Source: Sphingomonas sp.
GTDB taxonomy: Bacteria; Pseudomonadota; Alphaproteobacteria; Sphingomonadales; Sphingomonadaceae
DNA length: 64,000 nt
Direction of reading: 5' to 3'
Assembly (NCBI RefSeq): GCF_004799495.1
Contig: NZ_SSMY01000011.1
Coordinates: 396,956-460,955 of the forward strand
The notes below the pieces were generated by a model that saw nothing but the letters and a program-made list of their open reading frames with translations, did no database searches and had not been told where the DNA came from. The position numbers and the translations under genes were made by a program. The stretch's first letter is position 1. Every line of letters starts with the position of its first letter. Below, in pieces: positions 42,208 through 51,332 of the stretch.

Positions 42208-42939
42208 ATGACTGAGACCGTCTCCTTCGGCTACGAAGACGTCGCTCCCGAGGAAAAGACCCGCCGCGTCGGCGGGGTCTTTGCCAGCGTCGCCTCCAGC
42301 TACGACGTGATGAACGACGCCATGTCGGGCGGGCTGCACCGCGTGTGGAAGGACGTGTTCGTCCGCCGCGTGAAGCCGCGCGCTGGCGAAGCGATCCTCG
42401 ACATGGCGGGCGGCACCGGGGACATTGCGTTCCGGATAGCCAAGTCAGGCGCCGCAATCACCGTTGCCGACATCAACCCGGCGATGCTCGAGGTCGGGAT
42501 CGAGCGCGCCGCCAAGCGCGGAATCGACGGGCTCGTGTGGTCGGAGGCGAACGCCGAGACCTTGCAATGGCCCGACAAGTTCTTCGACGCCTATACGATC
42601 GCGTTCGGCATCCGGAACGTGACCGACATCCCGAAGGCGCTGCGCGAGGCTAATCGCGTGCTCAAGCGCGGCGGACGGTTCTTCTGCCTCGAATTCTCGA
42701 CGACGCTCTGGCCGGGGTTCGCCGACGTGTACGACGCTTACTCGCACCACATCGTGCCCAAGGTCGGCAAGATGATCGCGGGCGACGAGGAGAGCTATCG
42801 CTATTTGATCGAATCGATCCGGCGCTTCCCGACGATGGACCGGTTCAAGGCCATGATCGGCGAAGCGGGGTTCGTCCAGACCAAGGTCGAGCCGATGCTC
42901 GGCGGGCTGGTCGCGATCCATTCGGGCTGGAAGATTTGA
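42208..42939 (+). CDS. ubiE: Ubiquinone/menaquinone biosynthesis C-methyltransferase
   Basis: A 243-residue SAM-dependent methyltransferase of ubiquinone (and menaquinone) synthesis. Segments: MTETVSFGYEDVAPEEKTRRVGGVF, YDVMNDAMSGGLHRVWKD, SAM motif LDMAGGTGDIAFR near residue 70, and AFGIRNVTDIPKALRE near 135. ATG at 42208 matches the family start. It overlaps ubiB by TTGA (42936-42939). Confidence 0.97.
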   Translation: MTETVSFGYEDVAPEEKTRRVGGVFASVASSYDVMNDAMSGGLHRVWKDVFVRRVKPRAGEAILDMAGGTGDIAFRIAKSGAAITVADINPAMLEVGIERAAKRGIDGLVWSEANAETLQWPDKFFDAYTIAFGIRNVTDIPKALREANRVLKRGGRFFCLEFSTTLWPGFADVYDAYSHHIVPKVGKMIAGDEESYRYLIESIRRFPTMDRFKAMIGEAGFVQTKVEPMLGGLVAIHSGWKI

Positions 42940-44474
42940 CCTCTCCCATCGTTCATACGTGGCGGCTGCTCAAATGGGGGCGGATCCTGGCGCGGCACGG
43001 CGCGTTGCGCGGGATCGAGCGCGACTCGAACACGCCACCCCGGCTGCGGCGGTTGGTCAAGCTCGCGCGGTTCGGCGCGCGCGTTCCGGAAACGCCGCGC
43101 TACGCCGATGCGTTCCAGGCGATCGGCCCGGCGGCGATCAAGCTCGGCCAGACGCTGGCGACGCGGCCCGATCTGGTCGGAGAGCAGGCCGCGAACGACC
43201 TGATGCGGTTGCAGGACGCGCTCCCGCCGCTCCCTTTCGACACGATCCGCCGCGCGATCGAGGCCGGGCTGGGTAAGCCGGTCGGCGACGTATTCGCGTC
43301 GATCGACGAGGTCGCGGTCGGCGCGGCGTCGATCGCGCAAGTCCACCGCGCGGTCACGACCGAAGGCGCCGACGTCGCGGTGAAGGTACTCCGCCCCGGG
43401 ATCGAGGAAGAGTTCGCCAAGGCGATCGACACCTATCAATGGGCCGCGGCGCAGGCCGAAGCCATGGGCGGCGAGCTGTCGCGGCTCCGCCCGCGCCTCG
43501 TGATTGAGACGTTCAAGCGCTGGACCGCGCGCGAGCTCGACTTGCGGCGCGAAGCTGCGTCGGCCTCCGAACTCGCCGAGGCGATGCACGCCGAACCCGA
43601 TTATATCGTCCCCGCGATCGACTGGCAGCGCACCAGCGGGCGCGTGCTGACGCTCGAATGGGTCGACGGGGTCAAGCTCGCCAATCGCGACGCGCTGATC
43701 GCGGCGGGGCACGATACGCACAAGCTCGCCGACATCCTGGTCAATGCGTTCCTGCGCCAGGCGATTTCGGAAGGGTTCTTCCACGCCGACATGCACCAGG
43801 GGAACCTGTTCGCGACCCCCGACGGCAAGATCGCGGCGATCGATTTCGGGATCATGGGGCGGATCGACCGGCGCGCGCGGGTATGGCTGGCGGAGATCCT
43901 TTACGGGCTGATCACCGGTAATTACAAGCGCGTCGCGGAGATTCATTTCGAGGCGGGATACGTGCCCCCGCATCATAACGTGGCCGAGTTTGCGACCGCC
44001 TTGCGCGCGGTCGGCGAGCCGATGCGCGGGCTGCCAGTCAAGGACATGTCGGTCGGGATGATGCTCGACGGGCTGTTCAAGATCACGCGCGATTTCGACA
44101 TGCAGACCCAGCCGCACCTCCTGCTCCTCCAAAAGACGATGGTGATGGTCGAGGGCGTGGCGACCAGCCTCGATCCCGACATCAACATGTGGGACACTGC
44201 CGCGCCGTTCATCCGCGAATGGATCAGGACCGAACTGGGGCCGGAGGCGTATGTCGCGGACAAATTGATCACCGACCTGCGCACGCTCGCGCGGCTGCCC
44301 GACCTGATCCGTCGGATAGAGGCGCATTACCCGGCCCCGGGAGGTGCCCCCCCTGCTCCGCCGCTCCGCGAGATCGAGGTCGTGCGGATCGGTGGCGGGT
44401 GGCGTTACCTTGCGGTCGCGATGATGAGCGCGGGCGTCGCGATCGTGGCGATGTGGTGGTTCCTGCACCCATGA
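42936..44474 (+). CDS. ubiB: Ubiquinone biosynthesis regulatory ATPase-kinase-like UbiB
   Basis: A 512-residue ABC1/ADCK-family protein. Motifs: AIKLGQTLATRPDLV (KxGQ), VGAASIAQVHRAV (ASxAQVH), VAVKVLRPGI, VKLANRD, ADMHQGNLFATPDGKIAAIDFGIMGRI (kinase-like catalytic Asp segment), and a C-terminal hydrophobic helix (YLAVAMMSAGVAIVAMWWFL). TTG at 42936 overlaps the ubiE stop; a next Met-like start is not obvious. Operonic with ubiE. Confidence 0.92.
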   Translation: MTSPIVHTWRLLKWGRILARHGALRGIERDSNTPPRLRRLVKLARFGARVPETPRYADAFQAIGPAAIKLGQTLATRPDLVGEQAANDLMRLQDALPPLPFDTIRRAIEAGLGKPVGDVFASIDEVAVGAASIAQVHRAVTTEGADVAVKVLRPGIEEEFAKAIDTYQWAAAQAEAMGGELSRLRPRLVIETFKRWTARELDLRREAASASELAEAMHAEPDYIVPAIDWQRTSGRVLTLEWVDGVKLANRDALIAAGHDTHKLADILVNAFLRQAISEGFFHADMHQGNLFATPDGKIAAIDFGIMGRIDRRARVWLAEILYGLITGNYKRVAEIHFEAGYVPPHHNVAEFATALRAVGEPMRGLPVKDMSVGMMLDGLFKITRDFDMQTQPHLLLLQKTMVMVEGVATSLDPDINMWDTAAPFIREWIRTELGPEAYVADKLITDLRTLARLPDLIRRIEAHYPAPGGAPPAPPLREIEVVRIGGGWRYLAVAMMSAGVAIVAMWWFLHP

Positions 44475-45574
44475 TTTGGTCCGCCGAGCCGTCGCGCTTC
44501 GCCGGCCTGTCGAAGGGCCGCGCGCGGCTCGGACTCGTGCTACTGCTCGTTCTGCTCGTCGCAACGTTGAGCGCGCTGATGGTCCCCGCACCGCCAGCAG
44601 TGAGCGGCGACGCAGCCAAGCGCGGCGACGACCAGGCCGACGTCATGCTGTACGAGTCGATCGTCGACGGCGTGCGGCACGGCGGCAACTATTACAGCGT
44701 CGCGGCCAACGCGCTGCGCACCGGCGATTACCCGATGAAGCCGTTCGTCACGTTCCGCCTGCCGACGCTCGCGGTGGTGCAGGCGATGTTGCCGGTCTGG
44801 GCGGTGATCGCGATGCTCTACGCATTGGCGGCGGGCGTCGTGTTCGCCTGGTTCACCCGCCTGAAGCCCGCCTTTGCGCGACCGCCGCCGCTGATTCTCG
44901 CAATGGTGTTGCTGATGGGCGGAATGGGCGCGTTCGTGCAGAGCGAACTCGCGAGTTTCCACGAGGTCTGGGCCGGATTGCTGATCGCGCTCAGCCTCGC
45001 GCTACGCCGCTCGGACCGCTGGGTGGCCGCCGCCGGGATCGGCGCGCTCGCGATGCTGATCCGCGAGACCGCCGCGCTGTACGTCGCCGTCATGTTCATC
45101 CTCGCGCTGCTCGAGGGCAACCGCAAGGAGGCGATGGGCTGGGCCGCCGGGGTCGCGCTCCTCGCGATCGCCGTCGTCGCGCACGCGCATGCGGTCGCAC
45201 AGGTCGTCCGCCCGCTCGACCCCGCCTCGCCCGGGTGGAGCGGGATGCTCGGGTTCGGGTTCTTCGTCGAGGCGATGACGCTCTCCACCGCGTTGCGCCT
45301 CGCGCCGATGTGGCTAGCGGCGCTCCTCATGGGGTTCACCCTGTTCGGTTGGGCGGCGTGGAAGGACGGCGCGGGCATCCGCGCGCTCGCGACCTTCGCG
45401 CTCTACGCCGCACTGATCGGCCTGTTCGGGCGGGTGGACACCTTCTATTGGGGGCTGATGGTGGCGCCCGCGATCCTGGTCGGCCTGGCCTTCGCGCCCG
45501 ACGGGTTGCGCGACCTGATCGCCGCGGCATTCCCGAAGGGGCGCAAGATCACCGTGACGAGGCTGACCCCGTGA
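44471..45574 (+). CDS. Multi-spanning membrane protein of unknown function (glycosyltransferase-like fold possible)
   Basis: A 367-residue membrane protein with about nine to ten hydrophobic helices (GLVLLLVLLVATLSALMV; LILAMVLLMGGMGAFVQ; LLIALSLAL; ALYVAVMFILALL). Near the N-terminus after the first helix is DDQADVMLYESIVDGVRHGGNYYSV, an exoplasmic Asp-rich loop reminiscent of the DxE region of ArnT/GT-C type glycosyltransferases, but the match is weak. ATG at 44471 overlaps ubiB stop (ATGA); its end overlaps coaC start (GTGA). Confidence 0.7.
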   Translation: MIWSAEPSRFAGLSKGRARLGLVLLLVLLVATLSALMVPAPPAVSGDAAKRGDDQADVMLYESIVDGVRHGGNYYSVAANALRTGDYPMKPFVTFRLPTLAVVQAMLPVWAVIAMLYALAAGVVFAWFTRLKPAFARPPPLILAMVLLMGGMGAFVQSELASFHEVWAGLLIALSLALRRSDRWVAAAGIGALAMLIRETAALYVAVMFILALLEGNRKEAMGWAAGVALLAIAVVAHAHAVAQVVRPLDPASPGWSGMLGFGFFVEAMTLSTALRLAPMWLAALLMGFTLFGWAAWKDGAGIRALATFALYAALIGLFGRVDTFYWGLMVAPAILVGLAFAPDGLRDLIAAAFPKGRKITVTRLTP

Positions 45575-46107
45575 AGCGCATCCTGCTGATCGTCGGCGGC
45601 GGCATCGCGGCGTACAAGGCGTGCGAGCTGATCCGGCTGGCGCGGAAAGCGGGAATCGGCGTGAAGTGCGTCTTGACCGCGGGCGGCGCGCAGTTCATCA
45701 CGCCGATGACGCTCGCGGCGCTGAGCGAGGAGCAAGTCTATACCTCGCTCTGGGACCTCAAGGACGAGGCCGAGATGGGGCACATCCAGCTCAGCCGCGA
45801 GGCCGATCTGATCGTCGTCGCCCCCGCCACCGCCGACCTGCTGGCGAAGATGGCCGCCGGGATCGCCGACGACCTCGCCACCACACTGTTGCTCGCGACC
45901 GACAAGCCGGTGCTCGCCGCGCCCGCGATGAACGTGCGCATGTGGCAGCACGCGGCGACCGTCCGCAACGTCGCGACGCTGCGCGGCGATGGCGTGACGG
46001 TGATGGAGCCGGACGAAGGCCCGATGGCGTGCGGCGAATTCGGCCCGGGGCGCCTGCCCGAGCCCGAGGCGATCCTGGAGGCGATCCAGGCCAAGCTCGG
46101 CGGCTGA
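45571..46107 (+). CDS. coaC: Phosphopantothenoylcysteine decarboxylase (CoaC half of CoaBC)
   Basis: A 178-residue flavoprotein domain that decarboxylates 4'-phosphopantothenoylcysteine. LLIVGGGIAAYKACELIR at the start, GHIQLSREAD (catalytic His), APAMNVRMW (PxMNxxMW) and ACGEFGPGRL (flap with Cys) are all present. In most bacteria this domain is fused to the CoaB ligase; here it stops at TGA 46105-46107 and the next base starts the ligase in the same frame. GTG start overlaps the preceding membrane gene by four bases. Confidence 0.93.
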   Translation: MKRILLIVGGGIAAYKACELIRLARKAGIGVKCVLTAGGAQFITPMTLAALSEEQVYTSLWDLKDEAEMGHIQLSREADLIVVAPATADLLAKMAAGIADDLATTLLLATDKPVLAAPAMNVRMWQHAATVRNVATLRGDGVTVMEPDEGPMACGEFGPGRLPEPEAILEAIQAKLGG

Positions 46108-46749
46108 ATGCTGTCGGGCAAGCACATCATCGTCACCGCAGGGCCGACGCACGAGCCGATCGACCCGGTCCGCTACATCGCCAACCGTTCCTCGGGAAAA
46201 CAGGGGTTTGCGATTGCCGGGGCATTGGCGGCCTTGGGCGCGCGCGTGACCCTGATCGCCGGACCGGTGACGATCGACACACCGCCGGGAGTCGAGCGCA
46301 TTGACGTCGAGACGGCTATCGAGATGGGGACTGCTGTCGAAACGGCCCTCCCCGCCGACGCAGCAGTAATGGTCGCCGCGGTCGCCGACTGGCGCGTCGA
46401 GAGCGCAGAGCACAAGATCAAGAAAGGCGCAGGCGGCCCGCCCATTCTGCACCTGGTCGAGAACCCCGATATCCTCGCGACACTCGCGCGTAGCGTGCGC
46501 CGCCCGCGCCTCGTCATCGGCTTCGCGGCGGAAACCGAACATGTCGTCGATCACGCCAAGGCGAAGCTCGCCAAGAAAGGCGCCGACTGGATCGTCGCCA
46601 ACGACGTATCGGCAGACGTCATGGGCGGCGAGCGCAACGCGGTTCACATCGTAAGTGCGACCGGGGTCGAGAGTTGGGACGACGCTTTGAAGGAAGAGGT
46701 CGCTCGGCGGCTCGCCGAGCGGATCGACGCCGCGCTTGCAAATGGCTAA
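46108..46749 (+). CDS. coaB: Phosphopantothenate--cysteine ligase (CoaB half of CoaBC)
   Basis: A 213-residue ligase domain that joins 4'-phosphopantothenate and cysteine. VTAGPTHEPIDPVRYIANRSSGKQG (CTP/nucleotide and Asn site), AAVADWRVE, KIKKGAGGPPILHLVENPDIL (catalytic Lys region) and FAAETEHV are family features. It begins with ATG directly after the coaC stop and is in the same frame, as though one codon divides an ancestral fusion. No separate ribosome binding site is clear, so it may depend on termination-reinitiation. Confidence 0.93.
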   Translation: MLSGKHIIVTAGPTHEPIDPVRYIANRSSGKQGFAIAGALAALGARVTLIAGPVTIDTPPGVERIDVETAIEMGTAVETALPADAAVMVAAVADWRVESAEHKIKKGAGGPPILHLVENPDILATLARSVRRPRLVIGFAAETEHVVDHAKAKLAKKGADWIVANDVSADVMGGERNAVHIVSATGVESWDDALKEEVARRLAERIDAALANG

Positions 46750-46808
46750 CCCCAAATAAGCCAAATCCCTGAGTCGCGCGCTAACCGCGAATACGATACG
46801 CAGCCGCA

Positions 46809-47255
46809 ATGACCGACCCGATTCGCATTGAAATCAAGCGATTGCCCAATGGCGGCGGGTTGCCATTGCCGGCCTATGCTACCGCGGGCGCGGCGGGGAT
46901 GGATGTCGTCGCGGCGGAAAGCCTGCGTCTTGCCCCGGGCGGGCGTCATGCCGTCGCGACGGGCTTCGCGATCGCGATCCCCGACGGGTACGAGGTGCAG
47001 GTCCGCCCGCGCTCGGGCCTCGCGCTCAAGCACGGCGTTACGTGCCTCAACACGCCGGGAACGATCGACCACGACTATCGCGGCGAGGTAAAGGTCATTC
47101 TGGCCAATCTCGGCGACGAGCCGTTCGAAATCGCGCGCGGCGAACGGATCGCCCAGCTTGTTCCGGCCCCAGTTCAACGCGCCGTGCTGGACGAGGTGGA
47201 CGAACTCGGCGAGACCGACCGCGGCAGCGGAGGTTTCGGTTCGACAGGCGTATGA
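46809..47255 (+). CDS. dut: dUTP diphosphatase
   Basis: A 148-residue trimeric dUTPase that makes dUMP for thymidylate synthesis and keeps uracil out of DNA. All five motifs are visible: [10 protein letters not shown] (1), [11 protein letters not shown] (2), [13 protein letters not shown] (3), RIAQLV (4) and [10 protein letters not shown] (5, P-loop-like). Follows coaB after 59 bases; overlaps the next gene by ATGA. Confidence 0.97.
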   Translation: MTDPIRIEIKRLPNGGGLPLPAYATAGAAGMDVVAAESLRLAPGGRHAVATGFAIAIPDGYEVQVRPRSGLALKHGVTCLNTPGTIDHDYRGEVKVILANLGDEPFEIARGERIAQLVPAPVQRAVLDEVDELGETDRGSGGFGSTGV

Positions 47256-47620
47256 TCGGTTTGTTTCTGGCTTTGCAGGCCGCGGCGCCGACACCGGCGC
47301 CGCCCGCCGATTGGTCGGCGCTGCCGCCGCTCCGCCTCACCACCACGCCCGATTATGCGGCGCTGATGACACCGTTCGTGCACGGCGAGGTCGCTGGCGG
47401 GCGCTGCCCGACCGGCGGCAAGAGCGCGGTCACGATCGACTTGGCGTTGCTCGTCTCGAAGACCGGCGACGTGTTGCGCATCGTGCCGCGGGCGATCAAC
47501 TGCCCGACCGTCGAGCAGTTTGCCGCCGGGGTGGTGCAAAAGGCAGCGCGCGGCAATCTGGCCGGCGCCGCGCCCGCGAGCGACAGCTGGTATCGGACGG
47601 GCATGACGCTTAACTGGTAG
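47252..47620 (+). CDS. Small exported protein of unknown function
   Basis: A 122-residue protein with a short hydrophobic N-terminus ([19 protein letters not shown]). The later stretch contains [51 protein letters not shown], a TonB/energy-transducer C-terminal-like beta-strand arrangement with two Cys; a small exported TonB-C-like domain is possible. No firm family. Coupled to dut by ATGA and two bases before the ThiF gene. Confidence 0.65.
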   Translation: MIGLFLALQAAAPTPAPPADWSALPPLRLTTTPDYAALMTPFVHGEVAGGRCPTGGKSAVTIDLALLVSKTGDVLRIVPRAINCPTVEQFAAGVVQKAARGNLAGAAPASDSWYRTGMTLNW

Positions 47621-47622
47621 TC

Positions 47623-48369
47623 GTGCTCAGCGACGACGACCTGACCCGGTTTGCCCGGCATATCGTGTTGAAGGAAATCGGCGGCGCCGGGCAAGCTCGG
47701 CTGCGGCGGGCGCGCGTCGCGATGATTGGCGCGGGCGGCATTGGATCGCCAGCGCTCCAGTATCTCGCCGCGGCGGGGATCGGGCGGATCGACCTGATCG
47801 ACGACGACCGCGTCGACCTGTCGAATCTGCAGCGGCAGACCTTGTTCGGCGTGGGCGATGTCGGTGCCGGCAAGGCCGACGCGGCCGCGGCGGCGTTGGC
47901 GCGGATGGACCCCGCGGTGACGATCGAGCGTCATGCGGTGCGGATCGATACGGCCAACGCGCGCGCGATGCTTGCCGGGGCAGACGTCGTGCTCGACGGC
48001 ACCGACAATTTCGCGACTCGCCTCGCTGTCGCCGACGCGGCGCTTGGGCTGCGCCTTCCGCTCGTCTCGGCGGCGGTGAGCCAGTTCGAGGGCCAGCTCG
48101 GCGTTTATCGCGGGTGGGAAACGGAGAAGCCCTGCTACCGCTGCTTCGTCGGCGCCGACCCCGACCGCGAGGGCGCTAGCTGCGCGGAAGTCGGCGTGCT
48201 CGGCGCAATGGTGGGGGTGATGGGCAGCCTGGCCGCGCTGGAGGTCATCCGCTGCATCGTGCCGTTCGGCGAGGACAGCGCAGGCAAGCTGCTGCTCGCC
48301 GACGGGCTGTCGCTCCGGTTTCGGACGATCGCGCTGCCCAAGGACCCTGGCTGCAGCTGTAGCGGCTAG
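47623..48369 (+). CDS. HesA/MoeB/ThiF family adenylyltransferase
   Basis: A 248-residue E1-like enzyme that adenylates a C-terminal Gly-Gly sulfur-carrier protein. Nucleotide loop IGAGGIGSPALQYLAAAGIG near residue 35, DLSNLQRQTLF (Arg finger/ATP), DGTDNFATRLAVADAA and zinc-binding Cys pairs CYRCF (~residue 170) and CSCS at the C-terminus. No rhodanese domain. It could serve molybdopterin (MoeB) or thiamine (ThiF) synthesis; no carrier gene adjoins. GTG start; its stop overlaps the galU stop by four bases. Confidence 0.9.
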   Translation: MLSDDDLTRFARHIVLKEIGGAGQARLRRARVAMIGAGGIGSPALQYLAAAGIGRIDLIDDDRVDLSNLQRQTLFGVGDVGAGKADAAAAALARMDPAVTIERHAVRIDTANARAMLAGADVVLDGTDNFATRLAVADAALGLRLPLVSAAVSQFEGQLGVYRGWETEKPCYRCFVGADPDREGASCAEVGVLGAMVGVMGSLAALEVIRCIVPFGEDSAGKLLLADGLSLRFRTIALPKDPGCSCSG

Positions 48370-49235
48370 CCGATCAGCGCCTTGGCGAAGGCGCGGACGT
48401 GCGGGCCGATGTCGTCGCGGGCGATCGCCAGCGCCAAATTCGCTTCGATATAGCCGGCCTTGTCGCCGCAGTCGTAGCGTTGGCCGTCGAACATGAAGCC
48501 GTGGAACGGCTGCTTGCCGATCAATTGCGCCATCGCGTCGGTCAGCTGGATTTCGCCGCCCGCGCCCCTGGTCGGATTGTCGAGGATTTTCATCACCTCG
48601 GGCTGCAGAATATATCGGCCCGGCGTCATCAGGTTCGACTTGGCGGTGCCGAGCTTGGGCTTCTCGATCACTTCGCGCACTTCGGTCAGCCGCCCGTCGA
48701 CCGCGCCGGGGGTGATGATACCGTATTTGTCGGTCTGGTCGGCAGGCACTTCCAGCGCCCCGATCAGATTGCCGCCGACGCGGTAATAGGCATCGGCCAT
48801 CTGCTTGAGGAAACCGGGTTTCCCGACCATCAATTCGTCGGGGAGCAGCACGGCGAATGGCTCGTCACCGACGATTTCGCGCGCGCACCATACGGCGTGG
48901 CCCAGGCCGAGCGGCTCCTGCTGCCGAATGTAAACCGGCGAGCCCGGCTGCTGGCGGATGCCGGCGATCGCCTCAAGCGACTTGCCGCGCGCGGTCATCG
49001 TCGCTTCGAGCTCGTAGGAAATGTCGAAATGATCCTCGAGCGCCGACTTGCCGCGCCCGGTCACGAAGATGATCTGCTCGATCCCCGCTTCCAGCGCTTC
49101 CTCGACCGCATACTGGATCAGCGGCTTGTCGACGATCGTCAGCATTTCCTTGGGCATCGCCTTGGTGGCGGGCAGGAACCGGGTGCCGAGCCCGGCAACA
49201 GGGAATACGGCCTTGCGCAGCGGCTTGATCGTCAC
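48366..49235 (-). CDS. galU: UTP--glucose-1-phosphate uridylyltransferase
   Basis: A 289-residue enzyme making UDP-glucose, precursor of polysaccharides. Signature VFPVAGLGTRFLPATKAMPKEML near residue 10, QEPLGLGHAVWCAREIVGDEPFAVLLPDEL near 105, YGIITPG, EKPKLGTAKSNL and QLTDAMAQL. GTG at 49235 is the start because AGGAG lies upstream and the frame upstream encodes only arginine-rich sequence. One base before the nucleotidyltransferase stop at 49237, so operonic with it. It supplies the neighbouring polysaccharide cluster. Confidence 0.95.
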   Translation of the reverse strand: MTIKPLRKAVFPVAGLGTRFLPATKAMPKEMLTIVDKPLIQYAVEEALEAGIEQIIFVTGRGKSALEDHFDISYELEATMTARGKSLEAIAGIRQQPGSPVYIRQQEPLGLGHAVWCAREIVGDEPFAVLLPDELMVGKPGFLKQMADAYYRVGGNLIGALEVPADQTDKYGIITPGAVDGRLTEVREVIEKPKLGTAKSNLMTPGRYILQPEVMKILDNPTRGAGGEIQLTDAMAQLIGKQPFHGFMFDGQRYDCGDKAGYIEANLALAIARDDIGPHVRAFAKALIG

Positions 49236-49236
49236 G

Positions 49237-50436
49237 TCATTTCTCCTGAGGCGCGCGCATAGTCTTCGAGCGCGCCCGCGCAAAGCCCCGCGCGGCCAGC
49301 CGCCCAACCCGTCGCACCGGACTGATCAGCACGTACAGCGGACGCAGCGGCCGGGGCAGCGGCATCGCCAGCATGTCGCGCGGCGCGACCCAGATGTCCC
49401 ACGCGACGTGCGCGAGAAAGCGCGGGCGAGTCTTCATCATCGCCGCCGAGGCAAGCCAAACGCGCATGTAGCGGCCCGGCACCAGATGCTGGTCGACCGT
49501 CTCGTCGGGCCCGAAGATCAACCGGTCGGCGAGCCACACCAGCGCGCGCGCGCGACGCGAGCGATACGCCTCGGGCGGCACCGGCGTGCCGAACCGCCGT
49601 TCGCACTGGATCAGCGCCGAATCGATGCACGGCCCGACGCCGTCACGCGCGGCGCGGTCGCGCATCGCGGCGACGCTCGCGTCGTCCATCTTGACCAGCA
49701 GCGCGTTGAAATCGGCGAGCCACTTGATCCGCGCCCACGAATGTCGCGCGCCGTGGATCGCGAGATAGATCATCATCGCTTCGCCGAGGATCGTCGGCAG
49801 CGGCTTGCCCTCGACCGTCACCATCCGCGCCTCGTCGGCGACGACCGGTTCGGGTGCCAATTGCTCGAGCGACTGCATCCGCCAGTGGAGGTCGACGAGC
49901 GCGCCGGTGTCGCGATGCACCAACTGGCACTCGCGGAACAGGTCGATCATCAGCGGCAGCCGCGCGCCGTCGATGTTCCGGGGATCGTTGAGTCGGTATC
50001 CCGCGCGGTCGAGCAGCGCGAGCGCCGGGGGCACATCGTGCGGTGCGACCAGAATGTCGTTGTCGACCGTCTGCTTCACGCCCTGGTCGGCATACGCGAG
50101 CTCGGCGAGCACGACGCCCTTGAGGAACGCGACCGGGATTCCGGCGTCGGCGAGCAGCCCGGCCAAGCGCGCTGCCTCCGCATAATGGAGCAAGTTGCGT
50201 TGCAGCATCGGCCGGTAAAGCTCGTCGAGCCGCCGCGGCACGTCGAGCCCTGCCATCGTCAGCCCGCGCCGGACGAACCCGATCACGCGATGCCGCCGCG
50301 CCACCCGCACGACTCTCGGCCATGCGAGCGGTTCGGCCGACGCCGCCGCGCGGATCGCCGCGACGTCGGTCGGCCAGCGGCAACACGCCGCGACCAGCCG
50401 GAACTCGGCCGACGGTTCCCCGCGCGCGCGCGTCAC
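49237..50436 (-). CDS. Nucleotidyltransferase-fold protein
   Basis: A 399-residue protein similar to the uncharacterised nucleotidyltransferase family (PF14907 type). The core reads AGIPVAFLKGVVLAELAYADQGVKQTVDNDILVAP near residues 110-145, where DNDILV supplies metal-binding acids, followed by RLPLMIDLFRECQLVHRDTGALVDLHW. C-terminal helices end in a basic tail. GTG at 50436 overlaps the phosphatase stop by GTGA. Substrate unknown; found near sugar-nucleotide genes, hence a role in polysaccharide modification is possible. Confidence 0.8.
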   Translation of the reverse strand: MTRARGEPSAEFRLVAACCRWPTDVAAIRAAASAEPLAWPRVVRVARRHRVIGFVRRGLTMAGLDVPRRLDELYRPMLQRNLLHYAEAARLAGLLADAGIPVAFLKGVVLAELAYADQGVKQTVDNDILVAPHDVPPALALLDRAGYRLNDPRNIDGARLPLMIDLFRECQLVHRDTGALVDLHWRMQSLEQLAPEPVVADEARMVTVEGKPLPTILGEAMMIYLAIHGARHSWARIKWLADFNALLVKMDDASVAAMRDRAARDGVGPCIDSALIQCERRFGTPVPPEAYRSRRARALVWLADRLIFGPDETVDQHLVPGRYMRVWLASAAMMKTRPRFLAHVAWDIWVAPRDMLAMPLPRPLRPLYVLISPVRRVGRLAARGFARARSKTMRAPQEK

Positions 50437-51221
50437 GTCGCCAGGAACCAGCGCCGCTCGCCCTCCAGCCCGACCGCGGTCAGCTTGCCCGAAGCATAAG
50501 CGCCGGTGTCGATTCCGATCCGGTTGTGGAGGCTCTCGACCTCGGTCGCGATCGAATGGCCGTGGACGATCGTCGCACCATGGCTGCCCTCGTAATCGAG
50601 GAAGCGGTCGCGGATCCAGCGCAGGTCGGCGGGCTTCTGGCGATCGATCGGCACCCCGGGCTTGATCCCGGCGTGGACGAAGCAATAGCCGCCGACGACG
50701 AGCGTATCCCCCATCGACTGGAGGAACGCGACATGCTCCTGCGGCACGCGCGCCATGAAATCCACGGCGATGTCGAGCGGCCCGGCGCGATCGATCAACT
50801 CGGCGGGCGTGCCATAGCTCATCATCGTCTCCGCCCCGCCGATGCGCAGCCAGAAGCGCGTCGCCTCCAGGTCGCCGGCGAGCGTCAGCAGGAACACTTC
50901 CTCGTGATTGCCCTTGATCATCGCAACGTCGCGTCCGCGCCAGTCGCGCGCAATCAGATGGTCGATCACCTGTTTCGACTGCGGTCCGCGATCGACCAGG
51001 TCGCCGAGCAGCACGATCGTCGTCTTCGCCGGGTCGCGCCCCGCATCGTCGCGGTCGATCGCATCGAGCAATTCGGTCAAGAGGTCGAGCCGACCGTGCA
51101 CGTCGCCGATCGCATAGACGCGCTGGCCCGCCGGCACGTTCGCGTCGCCGCGCGCGCCGTCGCTGGCCGGCGACCCGCCGAACAACCGTTTCAATGCCGA
51201 AATCGCCAACGCGCCGTCCAA
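50433..51221 (-). CDS. Metallophosphoesterase (PPP-like serine/threonine phosphatase type)
   Basis: A 262-residue binuclear-metal phosphatase. YAIGDVHGRLD (GDxHG), LLGDLVDRGPQS (GDxxDRG), MIKGNHEEV (GNHE), FVHAGIKPG and IVHGHSIATE supply the metal and phosphate ligands of the PPP/diadenosine-tetraphosphatase group. Coupled to the nucleotidyltransferase by four bases; the three genes galU-nucleotidyltransferase-phosphatase form one minus-strand unit. Confidence 0.88.
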   Translation of the reverse strand: MDGALAISALKRLFGGSPASDGARGDANVPAGQRVYAIGDVHGRLDLLTELLDAIDRDDAGRDPAKTTIVLLGDLVDRGPQSKQVIDHLIARDWRGRDVAMIKGNHEEVFLLTLAGDLEATRFWLRIGGAETMMSYGTPAELIDRAGPLDIAVDFMARVPQEHVAFLQSMGDTLVVGGYCFVHAGIKPGVPIDRQKPADLRWIRDRFLDYEGSHGATIVHGHSIATEVESLHNRIGIDTGAYASGKLTAVGLEGERRWFLAT

Positions 51222-51332
51222 TCATACGCGGGGCCGGAAAAACACATGCCCCCATTTGTGCAGGAGCGATAGAGGCTTGGGCGCATTCCCGCAATCTTGC
51301 GCCGGGCGGCGAAGCGGGGGAGAGAGGCCGCG

